DNA of 64,000 nucleotides, taken from NCBI GenBank assembly GCA_010645155.1, contig CM021314.1, positions 2,426,254 to 2,490,253 of the forward strand, in the 5' to 3' direction. The stretch comes from Tigriopus japonicus. Its lineage: Eukaryota; Arthropoda; Copepoda; Harpacticoida; Harpacticidae. The translations under genes and the position numbers were made by a program. Below the pieces are notes generated by a model that was not told where the DNA came from, did no database searches, and saw only the letters and a list, made by a program, of their open reading frames with translations. This document shows, one piece after another, positions 21,901 to 33,900 of this stretch. The first letter of the stretch is position 1, and every line of letters starts with the position of its first letter.

Positions 21901-24900
21901 AGTTCGGCATCCTCATCGAAAAACATGGCTTGTCGGTTATTCATGGTTTGTATTTGATCTAGCTTCACAATGGTTTCAACGTACACTCCTCGATTCAAGA
22001 GCGATTTATGAAAGCGAGAAGTTGGATGAAGAGTTCAACGAGGTGGAGATCATCTTGACCAAGACTTCGATCACAGTTGGGTTAATGGACTTTGGCAGTT
22101 AGTGGCTCTTCTCATCAATGAGAAGTGGGTAATGGGTACTTGGTTTCACTTGGCAGGTTCGGTGGTCAGTCTTGATTTGAGTTATTACTTCTACAAGTTT
22201 TGCGAGGAACACGAGATTGGCTTCAAATCACTCGTCAAGCTCGGGAGTCCGCTCTTCTGTTTCTTCATGGCCTCCTGTCAGTTCTCACACCATCTTTGGA
22301 CATCCTCACCAGGCTCGACTCGTGCGGCAACTGACTCGACGCATGAGTTTTCCAAAGCAAATTTCAAAAGTATCAACGCTCCCTCTTCAGAAAAAAATAC
22401 ACGTAATCCCCCTCCTCCGTTTCCTATCCCAACAACCCCTGATCTGTAACATCAGGTCTTGCGGCAAGCACCCCAAAACATCACCGCCAACTTATTCAAA
22501 CGCAAACTCGGCAAGGTGTTCGAGACGAAGACGGTGAAGTTGAAGTCGAAGTTTAAAAAGTGCTTTGATTTCCAAATTGGCTACACATGAAAACGCAAGG
22601 ACGGGGAACACTTTTCCAAGACCTAATATTCAATGAAGATCGTTCGGTAACTCAAAACATACTGGCAATTGTGCTTTCCAAGTTTAGCAGATTCATGATA
22701 AACTAAAAGTCTCGATCAAAGTGATTAAAACTTGTTCTGGAACTTTTGTGCCAGAAAAGGTATGATGTTTAGCCGACCGCGAACTTGCAATGGATAGCCG
22801 ACTTTTGGGCATGTGCTCCGAGAGCTCTCTCTCTCTCTCTCTCTCGTTCTTTGATACTTTCGTAGCAAAATTACTTGAGTGCAACAACACGTTTTGGGTA
22901 ATGAAGAGTGAAGGAGTAAATGATGAGATCATCTCGCTCCCTCTCTCTCTCTCCTTCAACGAGCGTTGAAGATCATCAAACCAAATATGCTTTGAATTAA
23001 GCCTCTATTAAGAGGCTACACCAACACCAACGTCAGTCAATAAGAAACCAGGATTCCTCCATGTGGCCATCCATTCATCCACCCATCGTTGTATTCTCGG
23101 CAGAATGACCTGGGTGAGGAACTCGAGAAAGAATGAGCAGATCCATCAGGGATAACAAGCATGTTGTGCTCAATCAAGAAATCAATCAGGACATGCACTC
23201 TCGCTGACACCTTCTCTCATCCGCATTTTCCCGCGATAGAGTCGTATTCTCGAGGCCCATTTCTCGATGGAAGGGGGTTGAAGAGGTACCCTCAAACTGT
23301 CATTTCGTCTGAAGACGTACTTACGTTTAAAATAATAAATAAGCTCATCACTCCCCTCAAAAGAAACATGCGAAGTGGAATATGACTTAAACTAACAAGA
23401 GCGATGTGGGTCAGTCCTTTCCTTTGCCAATTGTTTCGTTCCGTAAATCTTAAAAGATTGACAGTGGCTTCATGTTTCGAAATGGCAAAATGGCCTTCGA
23501 AGTTCTCAATAAATTCCAGTAGAAAACAAGCCATTGAAAGTTACTTTTCAAACCAAATAAACGCTCGATACGACTACATTGTGGTGAAAATTTTATAGCC
23601 TTCATTTCTGACTGAGGATTAGAGGTACGAAATCAAATGAACTTCATTCTGACAAGATCAGGACAGGTGAGAGCTGAGGCTTTCCCATGTTTTGCCTCCG
23701 TCATGATCCAAGCGTTGAAAAGTTGATCTTTTCCTTTCATTCGAAATGAAATCTGCCAATGAGACACTGAGATGGCGGACTGCTTCTCGGATCTCATCTC
23801 AATTGACGCAACACACTGGCCTTGGCCTTTGGTGAGTGAGTGTGTGTAGGAGAGATAGATCTGGAGATCTCTTCAGGACCTTTAACGAGTCTGAATAAGA
23901 GCATAAACTTGTGTGTGCAGATTGACAGGATTCTGGGTATGACGGTATTGCTTGAGCCACCGAGGACAAATAAGGAGCTTGGGCCTAATTATGTGCATCT
24001 GTGCAACTATTTTGAAAACTTATCGCCCGACGAACAACACCAAAATGGGCTTGCACGAACTAAACGAGCAGAACATTTGGTTTTTCTCAACATGGGGATG
24101 CGAAAACAAGATTCATTATGAAAGTCGCACAAAGCGTGTCGGAACGAAATTTTCTGCCCTGTTCAATTTGGCTCGCGAATCGTGTCGAAATGGATGGATG
24201 CCTAATAATAACATGGTGCAAAACAACAACCAGGGCCGAATCTAAGCTCGTCCAATCTTCTGAGCTTCTTGTCGGACAAAAGTGTCGGGTGAGAGATCCA
24301 TAAATGGTCAACCAGCTCAAGACGCACAATCAATGGTATAGAAAAAGCTGCAAACCACCTGCGAACATATGGCAGGCAAATTAACGATTGTGCTGCCAGA
24401 ACACCAAAAGCATCGCTCCTCAAACCTAAGAAAAGTTTTCTTAAAGAAGCTCCTAAAACGGCAATGAGAAGGTAGACCAGATAGATTGTCCGAGAGCTTG
24501 ACCACCATCACTACTACGTACAACCACCACCACAAAGTCCACCGAAAAGCTTCTTTAGAATGATTCCTTGGGGATTTGGTGGCACAACCAAATTTGGTAA
24601 TCTTGATCATCACCCTCTCCCTCATCATTCCTCCCTTGTTACATTCTACCCTCAAGCCAACACACCTTTAAACCAAGACGATCGTTCTTGAGAAGATCTC
24701 ATTCTCATACTTGATCACTCATCTCCTGGTCAAATATTGATGAGGTTTCGGTGAAGGCACACACTTGGATTTTTCAGCAAAATATTTGAACTGAGCTCAA
24801 GTATGTATTGCTGATATGACAGACATGCTCTGCTCAAAGTGATAATGACACCGATCTAACATTAATTAACAGAGTTAGTGGCTATGAAGAGTCGAGGGGA

Positions 24901-27900
24901 AAAGGGACGTTTCCAGACCATTTTTTTTTAAATGCGATTTGGTGAATTGTTAGGTTTCAATTTGTGTTTTCTCAAGTTCTTTTTTGCAAAGTGTGTCTTC
25001 TTATGCATGTTTTCTTGAATTGATACGAGAGCTCCTTTGAATGATATCTAATAACATAAAACTCGAGGAGGGGGCAAAGTAAACCAGCGAAGGTCTCGTT
25101 ACAAATTGTAAGACCATTCAAGATGAAATAATCACTGGCTTGAAACAAGGGCGGGGTGCAACTATTGGATTTGACAGTAATATCCTTTCGACAATAATTT
25201 GTTCTTTATGAAAAGGAGAATAGATCTTGCCCCTTTTTCCAAAATCACGTCATAGAAACGAATAGCTCTTCACAAGCTTACAAGAGGCATATCTCTCATT
25301 GTAATCGGCTACCTGGGTTTTGGAATGGATTAGATCAGACAGAATGACTAATGAAATTGGGCCACATAAACCCACTCGAGTTGGGTTGGCCTCACATTTG
25401 AATAAATGCTGCCGAGCTTTCGGAATGCAAGGTCGAGAAAATCTTTTAGGCGCGAGCAAATTGTTCGACTTCAAATGAAACATAGGCTTACTAATTCATG
25501 AAACGCTTGTATGTTGCTCCCTGCCCGAGAAATATTGCGAGGGTTCCTTGTCAATTTTGCTCCACGATACAAATTTCTGTCTGTTCCAACTGAATTGATT
25601 TACTCGTCGATCTTTTTCACACAAAAGACAATCTCAAATACATGAAAAAAGACCCATAGGAGAGCGACAAATTTGCTGTCAAATTCACGACATCGACCCA
25701 CCTTGTGATCAGTTTTAGTGCTCAAGTTGTTATTAAGAATTTCGGAGGGTTTTCTTTTAGAATCATACGGTTTCCTCTGGGAAACCATCCAAATGTGGGA
25801 AATAGTAATAAGGGAGTAGATGTGACTGCAGTACAAACTCAAGAAATGGTCAATGAAGCCATATAACTATATATTTGCCCTAGTTTCAACACAGTTTGTT
25901 TCGGGGCTGAGAATAATTTTCGCAAGGATTCTAACGAATATTTTTCCCGGCTCTAAATTACAAATTTTATATTTTCAAGGTCTTTGTCCTTGACAAGTGA
26001 CAAGTTTTGTGGTAATTCATTTGCAGAGTGAACAATCTTTCAAGTTGACAATGTGATCTTGTTTGGCCACGTCCATTTCCCCGTTTTGTGACAAATTGCA
26101 GGGGACTGTAACTACAAAATTTCTTCAAAATCACTTTCTACTCAATACACAACATAGAAAGTTGACACTCATGTTATCAAAAACGAAGGAAAAGCAAAAA
26201 GAAGGAAAATAGCGAATATATTGGGGACCTTCAGACGTTTAACGTTCTTTTTCAGATTAGGTTAGTTTTTGCGCAAGATTCGATTTTTTGCTCCAAAGTA
26301 ATGAGGATGACAAGGAGCCAAGTCCACGTTTACGGTGCCACAAAGACCAATTGAGGCATCACACAAAGAAAAGGGAAAAAAACATGCTCCATTTACGTAC
26401 CAAGTCCGAAGGTACTCGGAGCACTTGCTTTTTTTCCCCCTTCTTCTTTGTTTCTAGCTTCATTGAAAACAGACAATCCAATGTAACGATCACTAAACCT
26501 CCAGATATGGGCTATAAAGTTTGATTGGATATGAAGGAAAGCATGTCTTACCGCCAATTTGGAGGCAACAGGAATCTTCTGGTTGACTTCGGGTCTGTTT
26601 GTAATGTTCTTCGCTCGGTGCGCATAGTCCAATGTAGACAGAGTCTCCTCAACATTGATGGAGGCGGGTGAAATTGTGGCGATGATTGAGGTCTTAGTTC
26701 GACCTCCCAAGGAATCTTGGAGCAAGCGGGTCAACTTCGATTCTCTAGCGAGCAAAAGGAAAACAATTAAAGGCGATCAAAATTGGTTTTCGGATTTTTC
26801 AACCAAAACGACTAAAAAACATTTGAGTCACGTATTATTAATGCACAAAGTACATACATTTTTTTGAAGAATAAATAACACTTAACTAATCTGAAATTCC
26901 CATGTTGCCGTATCAAAAACATATGACTGGTCGAAAAAGACCACCAAAAAAAAGAGGCAAAAAAGGTAAAAAATAGACTATTAAGTGTTGCGTCTTAAAC
27001 TGCAAGTCATACTTCATGCCAGCCTGTCCATCGGTAACTCGCGATTGAAACCATGTATGATGAACTTCACCTCCATTTCATATGATTTAACAAACACTTG
27101 GCTTGAAGAGTCAAAAAAAGAATGCCTCACAGTTCAAAATTCGAGCCACGACAGTTTTTCCGGTCAAGGGTCATTTTCGAAAACAGAGCGTTCGTGACTC
27201 CGATTTATTCCTACCTCCTGAAATTTGGCTTAAATCAAAAATTAAACGACGTAAAGGGAATAACAACACGTGCATGTTTAGAATTGTTATCTGTCGAGTT
27301 TCTTTGAGCTTTTTACAATTTTTGTAAGATCTACCTTTCCGAGTTACGGACATGGTTTGTTGTTTCGCTTCTTATGAATCACCCGGTAGCTATCACACAT
27401 AATGATAGATTTACAAGTTATTGCCATACATCATGCTTTCGGGGTAAGAGTAGTGACTTGTATTGGACGTCATGACTTGTCATGACAACCAAGACTTTCT
27501 CTTTTTGTTAAGACCTCATACTTTTGAAAACGTAAAAGTTAAATAAAAAAATAAGCTTACTGTATTTTAATTTAGAAATTGAATTTCATTGACGGATAAT
27601 ACGCATTAGAAGAATTCGATCTTCATGCCAAAAAGGATTGGAAGAAGCGTGCCCAATCATTGACTTTGTTTTAGATTCGCTTGGAGCAAAATAGGCGAGA
27701 GAAAGGTGAAGAAATCTCAATTGAGTAAGAAGGCAGTTTGGGTAGAAGCCGTAACCAAACATGAGGTTGCTCCCAGCCTTTGTGATCTTATTCCAATATC
27801 TGCAAGGTAATCTGATGGCCTTGCCATGCGTGGAGAATCCTCCAAGGCCCGAAGGCTATCCAAACAGTACTTCAGGGGTGGTTTTATCTCAAGATAAGGG

Positions 27901-30900
27901 CCCAATCGCTGAGGGCGATCAAGTGGTTTACCAATGTCCTGGAGTTAAGAAGTTCAACGGACAAAGGCTATGGAAGGCGTTCTGTCGCCCTTCGGGTCAA
28001 TATGAATTCGAACCTCCTCTTGAGGTTTGGCCCGAGTGTCAGTGTGAGACAGATCTAAAAATGACACAATGTCCAGAGGCGGCCTACACTATGAATTATG
28101 CACGAGGCTCGGGTAAAGATTATTTTCTGTCCAGATACCTCACGTTTACTTCGAGTTTAATTTCATAGCCACTGAATTAGCTAATAAAATGAACCGTGTT
28201 TCCGTTCTTCATTTGTTCTGGTCCTTTTTCAGGAATCTCTCCTGGTGTAGACATTGTTCTAAATTTGAGCCGTTTTGCCACAGAAGAGCCTATAGGCTCA
28301 TTTCTCATAACGGTATTGATGGATATGGGGCTGGAACCTTCGAAAGTCAAGTCATCCAATGCAGGTCTTATCTTGAAAGACAGCAAAACAATGGTGCTCT
28401 CGCCTCGTGAAGGGACTGACCTTGCGCAGAAATTCGTCAACGTTGGAATTGAATACACATTCGACTCAAACGAAGTACCAGCATGGCGTCATCCCTGCAT
28501 TGCTGCCATGGAATGCAATGTGGAATACAAGAGTGAACTTGGGGACAAAATTTGGATTATCGTCGGCGGGGTAGTAGGAATCATAATCGTTGTTTTTATT
28601 ACCGTGTTTTGTATAGGTTACTGCCTGAAAAGATTCGGTTCCCAAGCTAATATTTCTCCAATGCACGATGTGACGTAGTGTGGCACATTGAAGAATATAT
28701 TCTGTTAAACCCCTTAGGGTATTCTTGGCCTTTAAGTCCGCGTAAGATGCGTAAGTTATCGCTTTAACGTAAATTAGGTTCCTCAAATGGGCGCTTTTTA
28801 GAGAGCCTAAAGAAGAGAGAGTGCGAGGATCCAGGATCCCTACTCTTCTTCTCACTCTCGCATCAACTTGAGTTTCTTCTTCTTCATTGAGCCCGGTGGT
28901 AGGCACAAAAGAATAAATAATAGGACTCGTGGAGAAGGGAACATTCCGATTTGGTTGGAGCAATGGGAGAGAAGGCGTGCGGGTGAACTAAGTGGAGGTC
29001 CCTTCGGCTCCCGCCTCATGGAAGTGCCGAGCCTTCGGGCTAGCTATTGATTTTTCTAGCAAGTCAACAGCCCATTCACTAGGTTAGCTGGATAGACCGA
29101 GAGGGGCGAGAGTAAGGCTTGACAGTCCTTGGGGCGCAGTTGTTCCACTTCACTCCTCTTGCTTCTCTCTGTGTGTCTACAATCTTTCAGTCAAAGGAAC
29201 AAGTCTATTTTTAAACAGACACTTTGAGGAAGGAAGATCCCCTATCCAAAAGAGCATACGGATTTCTTCAATTTAGAGCCTTAGATGGTTAGTTAACTGG
29301 TTTTCGCGAATAAGGCTGTTTGGGGAGACAGATATTTAGAAGTGAAGTGGATGTGAACCAGACCAAGAATATCTACTCGCAGGACTTGAAAGTTTTCTTG
29401 TGCACTTCAGTGAAGATGTCGAGATTGATACCGTCCAAGTGTTTAGGTAGAAAAGAAGAAACTCACAGGCTCGTGTAGATTGTTTATTTAAAATCAAACA
29501 TTTACAAGGATGAGAATGCCTCAGACTCGAAGAACGAAGCAAATACCAGCCTCGGAGACTTTGAAGAAGACTTCTTATCGCCACTTTGTTACATTTGAGT
29601 GCCTGATTTCCAACTATGATGTTGGTTCAGAGTTTCCATAAGTATATTCTTCATCGAATCCTGCGATTCGCATGTGACCAGGCCGTAATGGACCCCACTC
29701 AAGTGGCAAATACGTTCGTGTTCCTCGAAATTACGCTAGACATTTGAGTTCTGAGAAGTTTCGACCAACCGATCCGATAAGCAAGAAAGATAATGCCTCA
29801 GGACAAGAAGGCTAAAGTTCAACAAAGCGGACCAACCAAGGCAGCAATGATGAGTGCTGCCGAGGCATCTACTCTACCACCTGCTGTGCGGGTCCGATTA
29901 TACGAGCTCTTTGTTCAAATAGAGAGGGAATTCGAGATCCTATATGCAGAAAATGTGAGCCTTCAGGAAAAGATTGATCGCATGCCCCGCCAACAAGCAC
30001 ATGCTGTATCCAATCTCAGCTCTTTCAATGCCAATCATGCAGGTGCTGGAGGGATTGGTGGGTCAGAACTTGTTGAGGCGGATGCCTTGTCCGGTCATAT
30101 TAAATTCCAAACGGTAGCGGCGGGTCATCCCACAACAGGGTCTAAGACGCTTTACGCTCACAAAATCAGGTCACACACCAACAAGCTTCGAGCTCAAACC
30201 AACCGCATCATGTCCAACTTGAAAGGACAAGCCTTGAACTGTTCTCTCGTAAGACGTTACAACGGTCACAAAGACGGCATTTGGGAGGTCTCCGTGTCCC
30301 GAATGGGTTTACCTATCCTTGGAACCGCGAGCGCCGATCACACCGCCATGATATGGGGAATGCACTCCGGTCAGCCTCTACTCCAATACACCGGGCACAC
30401 TGGCTCAGTCAATTCATTGCGTTTCCATCCGAACAAAGAATTAGTCATCACTGCAAGTGGAGACGGAAGCGTTCACATCTGGCAATGTGCGGTACATTTG
30501 TACAACGAATCTTCTTCGGGGCGAGTGGCTTCCTCGGAGGACGAATTGGATCCAGGCGAAAAGGAATTTCTAGGAGGTTGTAGTAGCGGATTAGAAGATG
30601 ACGGCCAATTTTCCGTGTTAAGGACCCCACTTCGATCTCTGAACGGGCACAGTGGAGTGGCAATCGCCGCAGATTGGCTACCGGGCGGTGAACAAGCAGT
30701 TACAGCCGGTAAGTAATTCGAGTTCAAGGTCGTTGGTGATGAATTAGCTTAATAACTACCCTCTTTTTGTGGATCTATTTTCACAAAGGCTGGGACAAAC
30801 TTGCGTGCATTTGGGACACCCAAACAGGAGAATTGCTCCAACAACTGTCAGGCCATGATGAGGAGTTGACACATGCTGCCACTCATCCTTCCTCACGCCT

Positions 30901-33900
30901 CGTGGTTACCTCGTCCAAAGACTGTACTTTTAGACTTTGGGACTTTAGAGAATCGATCCATTCTGTATCTGTCTTCCAAGGACATCAGGACACGGTCACC
31001 TCTGCCGTGTTCACTCATGAGGCCAATCAAGTGGTTTCAGGCTCCGATGACCGGTCTGCACGAATTTGGGACCTTCGAAACATGAGGACACCAGTAGCGA
31101 TGATTCAATCCGATTCCAGTGTAAACCGAATCTCAGTGTCACAATCAGGTCTCATTGCGATCCCTTTCGACAATCGTAATGTGCGGATTTACGATTTGAA
31201 TGGAAATCGGATCGCTCGATTACCTCGCAGTTCCCGTCAGGGTCATTCCAGAATGGCCTGTTGCACGGCATGGTCAGAGGAGACGAAAAAGCCAAACCTC
31301 TTCACATGCGGTTTCGATCGAGTGGTTCTAGGCTGGAGCATCAAACCCCGGGAGGTGAAAGACGATGCATCACACAAGTTGAACCTTAGTCTCAAGGGAA
31401 ACCGAGAGCTGGGATCAAATAAAGAGTCACATTTGGGAAAGGAGAATCATCCTCAATCCAAACACTAGTCCGTGAGTGGAGAATGTGTAACGCATTACCA
31501 ATTGACTGCGGCAAGTCTCATCATAACCACCACGAGAGAAACCTATTCATGTTAAATACCATCACTTTATCAATATCGAATTCAATGAACCAGCTCCTCG
31601 TGGCAAGATCATGGTGCTATAAAAGGTCATTCAAGAAAAATGGAATTGCCCAAGGAATCGTAATATCTATCTCCTTTCGTTATCAATCCTTCTCTACATT
31701 CCTCGCCTCCATATAAACCAGCATCTTATAAATGCTCTTTGCTCTAACGCCATGCATATTTTTGTTTTTAAATCAGCTCCAACCTTCATTATATCAGCAA
31801 GAAAACATATACTTCTAGTCCAAATAAAGAAATCGAATGAACTACCAGTCTATCACATACAGAGGATGGTAACTTTTTCTTCACACGGCATAAACGACGA
31901 TTTCCCGAGCTGTCCATTCTACCATCAATGATGGATTTTTGAATGAATGTAATCGCATTGCACGATCGATGATACATGTTTAACCTAGTAGCGCAATAAC
32001 CACGTCCGACAACTGGAGCAATAATCGACAATGAAAAAGCAATGCACCCGAAGACTAATTGACGTCAAAGCACTGAAAGTCAATGGGAGACTGCCAGGAA
32101 GAGCCGAAAGAAGGAACTTCTTACTCTTTTGCTCGTTCCAATCTAAGTAACTCGTGGTCTGATATCTTAATGTAGCACTCCTAAGCGTCGTTCTAACACT
32201 ATCTGCTTACGAGTGATCTACTCCACACGTGATCCAACACATTCCAGAGAAACTCAAGGTCGAGCCATCTTTCCGGTACGCTTGCTTGACTTTTCACATG
32301 CCACAGAGAGAGAACGAGATTACTCTATAGTAGGTCTTAAGATACACAATCCTCTTCTGTGTACCTGATTCGGTCAATTCTTTACAGATTATTTTCAAGA
32401 TGTTGATGACGTTACCAAGAACCTTGAAACAACATTACTGCCATTGTTTCGATCTTGATGATGATTCCATGTATGATTCTATCTTTGGATCATGTACCGT
32501 GCATCTTTTACGAACAAGGAGAATCGTCGGGTTTTTCTCTCTCTTTCGTGTTCGGTATGTTAAATTGATGCCCCCATCTAGAGACGGACATAGAGGGAAT
32601 TGAACAAAAAAGCCTTCCGGTCGAATAACTTCTTGATTTACGTTACGTCTAAAAATGTTAACATTAACACTATACAATTGAAATATTTTAGGTTATTCAT
32701 TGTTTCACTTCAAATTTAAGAACAGAGAGTGGCACGCTTTTGTTGTCTCTATGTAGTATGACGTTATTGAAGGATCATGTTCAAGTTATTGCTTGGTTTG
32801 TTTTATCAACAGTGCTCGAAGGAACCTTTCTTCTCTTCACTATTCAATCATTTCAACAAACAAATCACGTTAATTGCAAACGGTGTGAAATCTCCACAAT
32901 GCAATGATTGATGTTTGTCTTACTCTGTAATCTCTCACAAAATTGCTACCAATTACAAGATTTTCATGTAGAATTTAACTAAAATCACCTCTCTTCGGTG
33001 TCTGTGTAGTGTGCTCCTTTACTCATTGCTGTTTGAACATGCTTTTGCTCGTAAAAAAAAATCATTTTTTCCACAGCATATTGGAAAAAAACAGATTTTC
33101 ATGGAAGCAAGGTTGGGGAATTGAAAATTATCTAGCATATGTGAATGACATTGGACAATTGGCACGTTACTCTTTCGTGCTTTGCCTGGACGAGGACTTC
33201 GTGAAAGGAGGACTCGGATGATCATCATAAAAATTAAGAATTTCTACTAGAATCAAACTTAAAACAAACTACTCGTGTTATAATTTTCCATAAAATCGAA
33301 CGACTAACGCGAAAGTTATCTGCAGTCAGAGCAAGGGCAATATGAATATGTTAGCCCTCTTGTTCCAAAATCATTGAAGGTAATCATGTTACACTCAATT
33401 TTTAGTTTGAACAGAAAAGTAATATTACTATACTTGTGAAAGAAAGTACAGTCTACAGTTTACTAGTAATAATGAACAATTTTGCCCACACCATTTCCGT
33501 CCATTTACAGTGTCGTCTTTGGCATGCACCTAGATACAAGAAATGTCATTCTTGCCTCCATCAAAAGCAGCCAACTAGTTCTTTTCCGATTGCCAAGAAT
33601 AGCTACTTAAGAACAGGGAATTCTTCTAAGCGGTTCTTATCAGGTGGGAACAACGACTTCCACGCATCGGAACTCCATTTTTTTGGGATTAATCATGGAT
33701 CTAGGAGTCTCCGTGGAACAGAAGAAGACCCAAATAGGTCTTGGCAACAACGAGTTCCACACAGGCATATGAATGAATAACCTTCACAACACACAAGTTC
33801 TGTAATGTTTGATATTGCCTTACCTGTAAGGAATGTGGGATTCCTTCTTCACCAAACTATTAATGACTCGGCCTAAGGTCAAGAGACTCTCGTTGATTTT

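Noticed and set aside
33436..33780. 114-codon plus-strand frame in kinesin-5 intron 4
   Set aside because: No domain, no signal peptide and no supporting splice sites.
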